NCBI GenBank assembly: GCA_900708905.1
Contig: CAADRB010000001.1
Location: 3,983,929 to 4,047,928, forward strand
Source of the DNA: Hymenolepis diminuta
Lineage: Eukaryota; Platyhelminthes; Cestoda; Cyclophyllidea; Hymenolepididae
DNA: 64,000 bases
Direction: 5' to 3'
Shown: positions 1-10,646 of the stretch, in pieces
Numbering within the stretch: position 1 is the stretch's first letter
Layout of the letters: every line of letters begins with the position of its first letter
Program-made: the position numbers and the translations under genes
Notes under the pieces: model-generated
The model's database searches: none
Seen by the model: the letters and a program-made list of their open reading frames with translations, nothing else
Told to the model about the DNA's origin: nothing

Positions 1-1242
1 TAGTAACTCCCAAGCCTATTTAGGGAAGTGTTTATCGAGGTTCATCCTGGATGGAGGGAGGGCGTAATGAAAATTTTGCCACTCAGTGCTCTTAGCCATT
101 TCGTTTGTCACTAATGGGCATCAGATTTCTGACTTCCAAGACAGTGCACTTATATTTCTTATTCATTTGATCATACCGATTGTTTAGGTTCACATTAAAT
201 TCATACATAAAAGGAGGTTACATAATTGTCCACTGTGTTAATGAGAAATTCGAACAAAGGTAGTTGTTTTATAAAAAGGATTTTCAGTTTTCTTATTTAT
301 TTAAATGCATTGTTCACTTTAATTTGGCACATTCAAAAATCGGAACCTAGTTTATTTTCTGTTGAGAGAACAGTTTCCGCTTATATATTTTATCCATTTT
401 AAACAGCAAGTACAGGTTTTAACTTTATTTAGTTCATTGCAAACCTGGAAATTAACAACTACTAATCATTTCAGCCTTGGTTTCTACGGTCTTTACTCCT
501 TTCCAGTTGTGATTGATTTTCACTTTACGTATTCGTCTCTGTTACTCATTGAACGTTTTTTACACTGCTCAAACGTGATTTAAACATTCTCAATAGCGTG
601 CTGACGTCTTCTCTTTGTTCCTTCACCATTGTCTTCTCCTTACCCTTAACTTGTGATAGTAAAATTTCGTATAATTTAACAAAGTTTTTCTGACGTAAAT
701 TATTAGTCCCCATACCGGAGTCGTTTTTATAATAAATTTATATAAGTTCTAATCGAGGATGGAAAAATACTAAATTCGAAAGAAGTGCTTATATTTTTAT
801 TTTATTATTTTTTTCATTTGAAATTTTACGAAAATAAAAACCAAGGGGTTAGATACTTTGTGAATGATTATATTGAAGAAAATACATCTTAGTCGGTCGC
901 AAGTTCGATAAGGAAATATTAAATCGGGTGAACAATACTGCGTTACTCTATCATTTTTAATTCGAAAATAGAACATTTGCAGAAGTGGATAGTTAACAAG
1001 GCCCCATTATTGCTAATGAATCATCCAAGGTTCATTTATCTACGAGATCAAGTGTTCATATATAGTTACAATAATGGGAAATCGTACTTTGATTAAATTG
1101 ACAAAAAGTTAATATTTACCCTTCAGTCTCTTTGAAAGGCAACCTTCAGGGTGATGATCGACATGAAGTCATAATTCGAACTCGGATGTATTCTTCAATG
1201 CGAACTATTACGATTAAATTTCTTTTATTATATTTTGTGAAG
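1..1242. other. upstream of the Ig-like gene, first exon not found
   Basis: AT-rich. Must hold, or lie downstream of, the missing first exon of the Ig-like gene. A short signal-peptide-like frame at 67 (MKILPLSALSHF) was considered, but its donor and phase do not fit. Confidence 0.35.
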
Positions 1243-2416
1243 ATGGGATGCATGCAATCGAAAATTCTGTCCTTATCTCAAGAAGCTCACTGATGAGGAG
1301 ACAAAACTCATTGTCAATGACCTTCGTCAACAGCATCCAGAAGCTATATGGCTCTGGTCCAGCGGTAAACCAGTCAATCGGTTTGAACCCATTGGTCTAC
1401 ACTGCTCCTCTGATCTGCGTTCTCGGGTTGAAATCTTCGACAAGCGCTATAGATTCCCACGCGGATATAGTTTCTGGACTCTTGCTCAAAGCAAATCTGC
1501 GCGTCAACGTTATGATTTTGTTGGAACTCCAGTTGTAAATAACAGACGCCTACAAATTACTGAAGATCGTCTAATCATTCGTGGGCTAGATGAACCAGAT
1601 GAGGGAGTTTATCGATTTGGGTATGAATATGAGCCGGGTCAATTTGCTACCATATGCTTCTTTGCAGTGTATCTCCCTGATAAACATAGGGTAAGTGATC
1701 TTCTTGACTCAGTAGTCGCGTACTACTTATTTATAGGAAGTAGAAAGTGAAAAACCATTCACATTCACTTGCAACGCTTTGGCATTATGGCCTGTCATTC
1801 AACAGACACCCAATGACAATTGGAGAACGTATTGGTCATATCAACCGGACGAGAAGGCGAAAACGTTGGGAATGAAGTCGAGAAATGAAATGTGGTTGTC
1901 TGTTCTTAGAGTTTCAAGTTTCTCTGATGGTGATAGTGATGGAACTGAAAGTCTCGAAAATAATTTCACGGAGCTAACACTGTTTGATACTGAAAAGAGA
2001 CGTATTGATGAAGTAAAATACTCAATGAGTGGATATTACAAGTGTATAGTGGAAAGTAAACCAGAAGGCCTTGCTGCACGAAAATTCATTACGAATGCTA
2101 TCAAGCTTTCGGTTATCTCTCCACCAACACTAAATGAAAGGGTAATTTCCACAAAATAATTTATAACTTATTCTATATTGATATTTTATTAGCATTTTGT
2201 GATTTACTATTTCAGTTCCTCCGCTGGTTCCGAGAGAACTACAAAGGCATTGTGGGTTTGTTGACTGTACTGGGAATCCTCATCATAATTTACATGATTT
2301 CTGTCAAAATACGAGCTGGACAAATTGCAAGTCTGAAAACTTTGGCGGCTGAGGAAGCGGCTAAGGAAAGAACTAAACTAGTTACAGCTGGGGAAATTAA
2401 AATGAAAACCACCTAG
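1243..2416 (+). CDS. single-pass membrane protein with two Ig-like domains (5' end missing)
   Basis: Three exons join in frame: 1243-1690, 1737-2141 and 2216-2416 (stop TAG), with introns of 46 and 74 nt bounded by GT..AG. They give at least 350 residues. The first visible exon opens out of frame (stop at 1238-1240) behind a TTTTATTATATTTTGTGAAG acceptor, so an upstream exon, presumably with a signal peptide, is missing. Exon A has an Ig-like ending (DEPDEGVYRFGYE, then TICFF). Exon B has a second fold with FTFTC, a core tryptophan (YWSYQP) and SGYYKC. Exon C encodes a membrane helix (GIVGLLTVLGILIIIYMIS) preceded by RWFRENYK and followed by a roughly 38-residue cytoplasmic tail rich in Ala, Glu and Lys. 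Seen: domains, splice sites, stop. Inferred: cell-surface adhesion or receptor role, type I topology. I recognise no named orthologue. Confidence 0.72.
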
Positions 2417-2720
2417 TTGTTTCTATTCATACAAGTTAAGATAAAGTTGTGTTTTATTTACTTGAAATGAAGTTTTTACCTAATTGTATCCTCTCATACA
2501 TATCTCCGCTGCTTCAATACAATTATTTCAATGTTAGGTAAATGCTCAAGCCAATTGACATTTCTAGATATAAAGGTGTTAAAGCTTACAGTGAATTTGC
2601 CTTCTACGTTCACAAATATTTACAAAAACTGTTTAAATTAATTTATTTTCAATTAAAAAATCGGGCTCGTGATAATCTATGCCAATAGATGAAGAAAATT
2701 CTGAAAACTTTAGTGAGCAA

Positions 2721-2749
2721 GATATATGTTTATATATATATGTATATAC
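2721..2749. repeat. short AT/TA microsatellite
   Basis: A run of alternating T and A with two G interruptions, directly before repeat copy A. Confidence 0.6.
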
Positions 2750-2773
2750 TGCTCAAATACTTTTTTGGCGCAG

Positions 2774-2990
2774 GCGACGGTTTTCTATAAGGAAAATATA
2801 TTCAATTATATAGAATTGGGTATGTGAAAAAATGATTGGTTGATCGGTTGGCCAATAATTGCAGCGATGGTTTCTTCACAGGAGGTTTTACATATCTAAT
2901 AGTAAGAGTAGAAATCCAATAATTGATATTTCAGTGCGCGAAAGATGAAGCATGCGAGTTTCCTTCGAGTGCTCCGAAAATATTCTACTA
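2774..2990 (+). repeat. CCAAT-containing interspersed repeat, copy A
   Basis: One of three copies of a roughly 200-bp repeat. Shared landmarks in order: CGACGGTTTTCTATAAGG, TATATAGAAT, ATGATTGGTTG, GGCCAATAATTGCAGCGATGG, GAAATCCAATAATTGAT, GATGAAGC..GCGAGT and GTGCTCCGAA. Copies B and C lie at 40.3 and 41.3 kb. It holds facing CCAAT motifs (ATTGGTTG and CCAATAATTG). No coding frame. I do not recognise the family; a short non-autonomous element is possible. Confidence 0.65.
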
Positions 2991-3120
2991 GGCTTCATAA
3001 ACCATCTCCTTTTGACCCTGACCGTTCTAAATCGATTTGCTTAGTATAGAAGTATTGTAGGAGCTAAAATCTGGAACTCGAAAATTGTCAGCCCTTGCGA
3101 ATTTTTTATATATTTTGGTC

Positions 3121-3600
3121 TTAATGTGTCCACTCGATTTTAATGATGCTGATTTTGGCTGAGCTTCTTTCTGGTAGATGTTTAAGACTGCAAGTTAATT
3201 CTTCCTCATCAGCTTGAATTCCGAGCTGGATAATCTTTTCGGAATAACCTTGGGTAGCAGCACTTTTAGACAGGAAAGTAAGTTGAACGTATTCTCTCGC
3301 CCTGGAGGTTTTCAACCACTTTGATGGACTTCTTGTTTTTTTAAAGCTTTTTTCTCCTCATATTTTGAAGATATATTTGATATTTTGCCCTTTTGCATAC
3401 TGCTGAGCACCTCCTTTCCTCCTTTTGAAATATTTTTATTGAACTCTCTGTTCTTTGTGGAGGACACGTTTCTTGCACGGCAACCTGATTCCTTATGACC
3501 TCTTTTATCACAGCGCTTATACACATGCTGGTTTAACTGACAAAACTGAGCGATATATCATTGACCACAAACCCAACAAGCAAATAGTGGTCTAGAGGAT
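3121..3600 (-). pseudogene. LTR-retrotransposon gag/nucleocapsid remnant
   Basis: On the minus strand a translation around 3590-3470 reads like the paired zinc knuckles of gypsy-type gag: CWVCGQ, a stop, YIAQFC, then after a short spacer Y-KR-C-DKRG-H-KESG-C-R. In both knuckles one ligand is lost (His to Tyr in the first, first Cys to Tyr in the second), each explicable by one base change. A frameshift separates this from a second short open stretch (3315-3121) that could be degraded protease-region sequence (REYVQLTF), but I see no DTG motif. The element is dead and both ends are unclear. Family behaviour (nucleic-acid binding by nucleocapsid) is established; assignment to gypsy-like gag is inference. 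Confidence 0.5.
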
Positions 3601-4677
3601 AAATTTGTCGATTGGGGGAATTCGATTTCGTATGGCGGATTGTAATAACTGTTTAACTTTTGATTTTCTCCACGCCATTATGAATCAGGAGTGTTCTTCA
3701 GATTCTCGATCTGATAGCACCTGGTGGTGACAAGTGAGAGCGTGATACCTAGTCCTTCTTTTCCTTTTAGGTGGCCGACTCAAACACCAGTGTCGTATGG
3801 TGATGTTAAGCATAAAAAAAGCATTTAACTTCCTTATTGGAAATAATCTTTCAAATCCACTCTTAAATCAACTAGAAGAAGTTTCCAGCTTCTTCTGGTT
3901 TATTGGGGATAGTTAGACATCGGAATCTTGCATGGTAAAAAGATGCCTATTCTCTAAAATAATTTAACAATAGTTTAATAGCATCAAAAAAGATTTATTT
4001 GCTTTTTGGCGGAAGTGAATTCGTGAACCTCTCATATTTGATGGCAACAAATTTTTGCAATAGAATTCATGCTACTTTTATCATCCGGGATATTTTAATC
4101 TCTTTCCGGAATATTTCAAGTATTTCTGGATTTATTTTGCTAAGAAGCAATCATTTTCAACATCATGGTGAAAATTACTGATTTGTTGGGAGAGGATATC
4201 CACCATTGTGGGTGTTTGAGATAATGAGGCCTGATTGGATAGAAGAGAAGAGTTTTTTGTCAATATCTCTATTAGAACCATTTCCGACTTTTTGAAACTT
4301 TCTTGCTACTGATGGAAGTGAGATTGAAGCAGTTCGAAGGTTATGGACAACTTCAAATTGCTTGAAGATTCTTTTGCCGATTTTGTAGTCATTTTTGTAG
4401 ATTGTTTTTGTAAGTTCTTAGTTGACTGCATCACCATTTACGTATATTTTCATTACACACATATATATCTCATAATTTAAACTTTTTACGGTTGAATCAT
4501 TCCTTACATATATATCTCGGAGCTTGTCAGCAAAAAACTAGCGAAAATGTATAAAAGATATTGCTTTTATTAATAATTCCATTGACAAAAACTTCATGCT
4601 TTCGATTACATTTTTATATAAATACATTCATGTATTACATATTCCTGTTAGGGATTACTTGATTATAGATTTAGGTG
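3601..4677. other. between gag remnant and C2H2 promoter, nothing supported
   Basis: AT-rich; may include further unreadable 5' gag sequence on the minus strand up to about 3.8 kb. An AT-rich dinucleotide tract lies at about 4453-4470. Confidence 0.35.
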
Positions 4678-4841
4678 ATTGGACAATTAATGAGCGAATG
4701 GGTAAGGTTAACCAATCACAGAAGGAGTCTCGGGAAAAGTGTGCGTGCAACAGTAATTTTAACCAATAACAATTAGGGGCGTGGTTATGGGCATTAGAGC
4801 CTATATAAATTGACTGAAAAGGGGATTTCGTATATTTCCTC
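4678..4841 (+). promoter_or_regulatory. TATA/CCAAT promoter of the C2H2 gene
   Basis: A TATATAAAT box (4802-4810) is preceded by CCAAT on the top strand at 4712-4716 and 4763-4767, an inverted copy (ATTGG) at 4678-4682, and a GC/KLF-type box GGGGCGTGG at 4776-4784. The order and spacing match a core eukaryotic promoter. The first ATG of the putative exon 1 (4842) lies only about 33 nt after the TATA box, so the leader would be about 10 nt or less if initiation follows the usual 25-30 nt rule. The assignment to the zinc-finger gene is inferred from the exon that follows. Confidence 0.6.
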
Positions 4842-7800
4842 ATGGATACGTTTTCAATTGCAGCACTTTCTGTGAATGATCATATCAAGAAGGCTCCAGT
4901 AAGTTGTATTTTCCTCCAATTATTTACTTATTCAGTTTTGTTTTTACCATTCTATATTTAAACATTAATGAACTATGCGTACTGAACGATATTCTTCTAA
5001 ATTAAACTTATTCCACACTTAATAAAATGAATATTTTGATGAGTAAAGTTTTATTTTAATGGTTGATAGAGCATCATAATTATAATTCTCATATGATTAC
5101 TTCTTAAAAGTGAGTACGTTATATAAAATCATATTTCTGCTAGCATTTTGATTTACTTTACTATCTCTTAGGACATGTTTGTAACATTTAAAGTTGATAA
5201 GAAATGCATGAAAATAATTCCTTTAGGGTTTTAATATCAAGCCAAACTTTAATTCAATCTCAAAATCCCAGCATATGGGTAGAGTAGCTAAATAAATAAA
5301 AATTTTTCAGAAAAGCTATTTATATGTCATCAAACTTGAATTTATCACTAGCTAATGGCAGTAATATCGAGAGAAATCGCAACTTTTTATCAATTATTTT
5401 ATTTATTTGGCAATTGTAGGTAAATAAAATCAGCATCTCAACATATAGAGTGACTTAAGGACGGATCCCTTATATAGTAAATATTCTATTTCACATAGGT
5501 AATCTAATTTGAAAGCTCACCATTTGTCTATCATAATTTGCGCAAAAGATTGTTACACTACTCCCAACTCTTTGAGAGCTTCAGAAGTGTTTGAGATAGA
5601 AAATTTTTCATTTAAAAAACCGCACTAGAAAATTTTTTTAGGATTTGAACGTTTGTACATGGTGTTTCGTTATTCTCGTTACGTTCCACAGATAAGTGTA
5701 AAAATATTTTAAGATTACAGACAACGTATTCCTACTCAGTTGAACGGCAATTTATAAAAATTAACGAAATTTAGTAGTATGCACTATTATTCAAAAGAAA
5801 ATATGTTCTCTTCCATTTTTCAATTATTAAATTCCCGGCTTCTTCTGAATAGCACAGTACATTCCAGACCTGCATTATATAAATAAAATCGATGACTGAC
5901 AGAAAAGAAAGTATATCAGATACTATTTTTCTTTAATCCGATTTATTGAATATTACGAGAGCCGATCGTAGAGTAGTCAAATAATGTCAAGTAAAAGTTG
6001 ATAATGAATTTAGGTTACTTAAGTTGAATTCTGGAAGCACTGAGGTAGCGATTTTTATCTCAAGAGTATAGTTCACTATTTCATATCTTACTGGTCCAAA
6101 GTTCAAATTACACGATTTTACCCCTAGATTCCTACAATTTTCAGAGCTTGTTGCCCATTTAATTTAATTGAGGGGTTAATCATGCTATCTCGAAGTTGCA
6201 AAGAGAGTAGCAAAGATGTTTTTAATAGAACTACTAAAGATCTCACATATACAAATTTGAATTGCAGATTCAGTGGTCCTCATTTTTTTTATCTGAATAT
6301 TTTAAGCCGAAATTCACACGCCCAAATATTTGCGTTCGAAAGTAGCAAAGTGTTTGGTCTCTCCCTTCTTTTGTTCTTCTGGTCGCTTTGTTGTGACTTC
6401 AAAGAACACTGTAATTACAGCACCAGCTAGTGAGCTCTACGCTCACACAAAGACCAATTTAGCTGGGTAGGTGGGAGGAAGGGGGAAGAGAACAGATGGG
6501 TGGTACCTAACTCACAGTCCCCCTTCCGGGAAAAGAAATTTTCTCTCAGCTTGCGTGTTCTGCTGCTATATAGCAGTCTTTCAACTAGCTGCCTCTCTCC
6601 CCCATTTTCGATTCCCTCTAATTATCTCCTCAGTGAGCATGTTTCTGCATGGATTAGCAGAACAGAACCTTTCATTGTTGATGTCTCTCTTTGGTGTGTC
6701 ACTTTGATGGAGCTGGGAAAATCCTTTCCCCTCCTTTGATTCTCTTTTGGGGGAAAAGCAAAAAAAACATTACTCTAATGTTTGCTACTAAAACACGATC
6801 CAAATCGGTAATAAATATATTATCTCTACAGTTGATTAAATTATATTCTAAATAATTAAAAATTGAATTCTTCACTCCTAAGAAAAAGTAGGTTACCGGA
6901 CACATTTATATCTTGCATCAGAAAAATGTAGGTTTAATTGATTTTGTGGATTATTCTAATCGAAAATTGGGAATATTTTTCAGATTTTATCGTAAATATC
7001 TTTACTCTGAATTTTTATTAATATTTACTATGGAGGTATGTTTTCATACTTTAGGAATCGGGTTTAGTGTGATTACATTTAATGCTATAATATGAAGTTC
7101 CTGTGATCTTCGTGGTAGTTTGCAACATGAGACAATTTGCAATTTAAGATAATTGGGTAGATATCCCATGCCCATCCCAAATGATAGTTATTTTATTGAT
7201 ACTGGGCTATGCTATTTCCAAAGAGATCCTTAGAATAATCTCTGCCTGCCCTTCAAAAGCTCATTCCAAATGATCAAGAGAGTTTTAAGCCAGTAACGCA
7301 GTGATCAACATGCACATCTGCTAAAGGTGACGAGATTGACATACGACAATGGATACCAGAGCAGGGATCGTAGAATGTGAGTTTCTCTTTCCCCAATTCA
7401 TTTGGCTTAAACGCCTAATTTAGGGAATTAGGAAATTTTCTTAATATTAAAATTTAAAGTATACCGGGATCTCCCGAAGGTTAATATCTAAGTATTATCT
7501 TGCAACGGTTAGATTAAGAATCTTTCCATATACCATCACCATTAAGTCATCAATGTTAGGATATTATTTCTATGGGATTCTTTGTAAAGAAAACAAAAAT
7601 AATAGTGTCGTATATGACGTAGTAGAGGAATTGAGTACGTCTCCAAAAATGTATTAAGATGAATAAATTTATTAACAACAAGTTATATTAAGGGATTTAT
7701 CTTTTGAAAATCGACTCTGAGTTAAAAAACACTATATATTAAGTGCTTTTTGTGATTATTATAGGACTTTAAGCCTCTTTTATCGAGTTTATCACCGCTA

Positions 7801-9699
7801 ACACAAATTCCCTCAACGGCAATGATATCAAGTCGTCCTTTTCCATCCATCAACGAATTCTTCGCCGATATCTTTCGTTTCCTCTCAACGCCTCGAATGC
7901 AACTTCCACCTATTCTGCCACATTTCCCACCGCTACAAACCCCACCAAGGTTTCAGCCCATAAAGGAGACACCACTGGATCTAAGTCGTAAATCGACAAC
8001 AGTCTTTCCAGCCTCATCTGGAAATAACCAAAGAAAGTCAAAGGCCACTGTTAGTAGTGGAGCCAGTCTCCAAAGTAATCATCATGGTCATCATCATCAC
8101 CATGGATCTGGAAAGCAGCCTATTCCAAGATGTTTTGAGTGTAAGAGGTTGTTTCCGTCTCTGTGGGATCTGAATACGCATTTCTTGAGAGAACACCAAT
8201 CAAGTCTGCAAAGGGAATTCACACAGAACAGATCCTGGAAGACGTGTTCATTGGAGAATACGTCGGTTCAGGTAAACGATAATTCCAGTTGGCGTTATAA
8301 TTTTAGTTTCAAACAAAGTCATTTATTAATTTATATAATTGGTTTTATATTTGAGGAGTGCTTCTAGTAAATTCTAACTTGACATATCAATGAAAATTTC
8401 CGCTTAATCGAGATAAAGTTAGACTCATTCTAACAAAATTTGTTTAGTTTTAAAGTTGATGTAATCTTTTCTATTTCAAATATCGCAGTAATAACAAATG
8501 AATAAAAAACTAGAACATTTAAACAATTTTAAAATATTAAGGCTGAATAATTGGTAATATTAGAGGAGATTTAAGCAAAATTTGGAAATTGATAATTGTT
8601 TCAACAGAAGGCTTATATTCCAAAATATGTTAGTATTTTAATTCTGCTTAGAATAATTAATAAATAATTAAAACAGACATTAAAGTTTCTGTAAAATTAT
8701 CCTTTTCTATCTAAACTTGTCCCTATGTTCGCTTTGTGAGCCAAGCAGGATTTTGGACAAAGCAACTTATAACCAAATAAGAGTAGTATTAAGCATGCAT
8801 GTATGTAGAAATATGATTTCCTTATTGGCATGAAATAGGCATGAAATAAACATTCCTAGATGTTTGGGGTCGAATCTTAATAGGGTTCTTCCCTCCCTCT
8901 GCCTGGCCTGTTATTCTGAGAAATAGAATGTGAAACTGTTTCTATTTAATTACCATAGATTTGAGTAGATGAAGCGAATCGGTTATAGGCGAACATTGAA
9001 AAAGGGTACATCAATCGGAACTCGATCAAACTTTTTCTAGGTCTGCGCGACATCCGTTTGTGTACAATGTATTCCAGTGACCATATTTTTAACATCCTTA
9101 TTAGCATTCATTTAAAGCATGAATGTTAAATTTTGAGCGGCTATTTCATTTTTCCTTTAGATATAAGTTTAATTATAGATAGCCAAACCGATCAGAATCC
9201 TTTGCCTTACAAATGCTCATCATATATTATCTCTTATCTTTGTGCACGTTTTTAGCAACTGCAAGCAACTCTTCGAAAGGGGTCCGTGGAAAGAACTGGT
9301 TATCCATGTCCTCACTGTGACTACTTCGCAAAGTGGCCAACAGAGCTTCAGAAGCACATAATGGTCCATTCCAAAGAGCGTCCACATCAGTGTATTATTT
9401 GCGGTCTCACCTATAAGTGGAAGTGGGATTTGGGTCGTCACTTTGATAAGTCGCATCACCACGCAGTAAATCCCTACAAAAAGACGTGTTTCTACGTGAA
9501 AGTAGCTAGACAGCAGCAACAGAAGTTAATGAAACAGAGTCTGGGAAGGAAGTACGGACAAAAGGCTGCACAGAATATCGTCAAAAATAACCGACCTCTT
9601 ACTGGACAGGGCTCGAATTCTAACGTTCCACCGCTGCCTCTATCCAATTTCCTTCCACCCTTGCCGAACTCTTATTTTGGACGATTTTATGGGTATTGA
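4842..9699 (+). CDS. C2H2 zinc-finger transcription factor with eh1-like and PLDLS motifs
   Basis: Proposed exons are 4842-4898, 7765-8271 and 9256-9699 (stop TGA), all phase 0, giving 335 aa. Exons 2 and 3 are secure; exon 1 is joined by inference (ATG behind a TATA box, GTAAGT donor, matching phase, and an exon-2 frame that stays open upstream of Met39 to a TTATTATAG acceptor). Residues 4-9 read FSIAAL, like a Groucho-binding eh1 motif. Residues 89-93 are PLDLS, the classic CtBP-binding core. A His-rich stretch lies near 125-132. Fingers: C142-X2-C-X12-H-X4-H163, C206-X2-C-X12-H-X3-H226, C234-X2-C-X12-H-X4-H255, the last two joined by SKERPHQ. Fingers 2 and 3 are Trp-rich (KWPTEL, YKWKWDL). 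The C-terminus is Pro-rich. Likely a nuclear DNA-binding repressor; I cannot name the orthologue. If exon 1 is wrong, Met39 (7822) is the fallback start. Confidence 0.72.
4899..7764 (+). other. intron 1 of the C2H2 gene, no exon seen
   Basis: A 2.9-kb AT-rich stretch. A clearly GC-richer block sits at about 6435-6760 (polypurine/polypyrimidine runs, a perfect 14-base palindrome at 6563-6576). A degraded tRNA-like SINE copy follows at about 7285-7385. The open frames here have no recognisable protein content. Confidence 0.5.
7285..7385 (+). repeat. tRNA-like SINE fragment (family S)
   Basis: GCAGTGATCAACATGCAC, then ATCTGCTAAAGGTGACGAGATT and, further on, GTAGAATGTGAGTTTC match the head and tail of the better copy at 27.26 kb. 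Degraded, no target duplication seen. Confidence 0.4.
8272..9255 (+). other. intron 2 of the C2H2 gene
   Basis: Bounded by CAG|GTAAAC and TTTTTAG|CAA. AT-rich. A stretch near 8866-8940 (GGGGTCGAATCTT, AGAATGTGAA) may be another worn copy of the tRNA-like SINE. No exon seen. Confidence 0.6.
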
Positions 9700-10527
9700 T
9701 ATTAGAATATCTGCCTTGTGGCTGTGAATTGGTATTTAAATAATAGTCAAGAATTATTTTAATGAAAGACGTTTCACAAACGGTATTGATAAATCTTGAA
9801 ATATTTATACGCTTCTCTAATGACTTCTTGTTTTCCACTTGAGCTCTGCAGTACTAACTGGTTATTATATGGACAATATTAAATCGGAATGGAAAATAGC
9901 AAAACAACATTTGAACTTTACATCCTGCAAAAAAAATCAAACTATTTGGAGTAATCTATTATGCTAAGATTATGTGAATTGGTTAATATAGTGTAAGATC
10001 ATACGGCTTTCTAAACCTTCGGAAGTAAATCATGATTTGAACTGACAAGATCGACTAGCATAATCAAACAAACGGTCAATAAACAGTGGATATAGCAAAC
10101 AAGAATTGTTCAATAACCTAGGGGACGAAACATGAACTATCAACTAAGTAAATATTGTACAACCCAATTTCAAAAATTAAATAAAGTAAGCCTTTATGAC
10201 TTGATTTGACCTTGACTTTACTGTCAGCATTTTTACGTTCCACACTTCGGATTTCATGAATCGTCTCCTGGATCTCAGCATATGCTTACCACTGATGTTC
10301 AGTGCTTATTGAACGGTATTTTTAATCAAGTAGGGTCATTGTGTCCATTATTTTGTCTAGAATTATATATTTTAGTTAGCAGTCTTCCATCTGTTAACTA
10401 AAATACTTAATTTTTGCATGCATCCTAAACTTTCCCATGTAACTACTTTCGAATCCCAATTGCAGAAGACTAATTTGGTAAAATTACCTCACTCTCTAAT
10501 TAGCAAATAAAATAAATAAAAGAGGGG
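9700..10527. other. intergenic, nothing recognised
   Basis: AT-rich 3' flank of the C2H2 gene. No clear exon, element or RNA gene up to the assembly gap. AATAAA-type hexamers (for example in GTCAATAAACAG near 10078) could serve for polyadenylation. Confidence 0.4.
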
Positions 10528-10646
10528 NNNNNNNNNNNNNNNNNNNNNNNNNNNNNNNNNNNNNNNNNNNNNNNNNNNNNNNNNNNNNNNNNNNNNNNNN
10601 NNNNNNNNNNNNNNNNNNNNNNNNNNNNNNNNNNNNNNNNNNNNNN
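10528..10646. other. assembly gap (119 N)
   Basis: Unbroken run of N. True size unknown. Confidence 0.99.

Noticed and set aside
67..102. Signal-peptide-like MKILPLSALSHF as first exon of the Ig-like gene
   Set aside because: The possible donor GTTTGT is poor and phase 0, whereas the next exon needs two carried bases.
9220..9519. 99-codon minus-strand frame
   Set aside because: Antisense shadow of zinc-finger exon 3.
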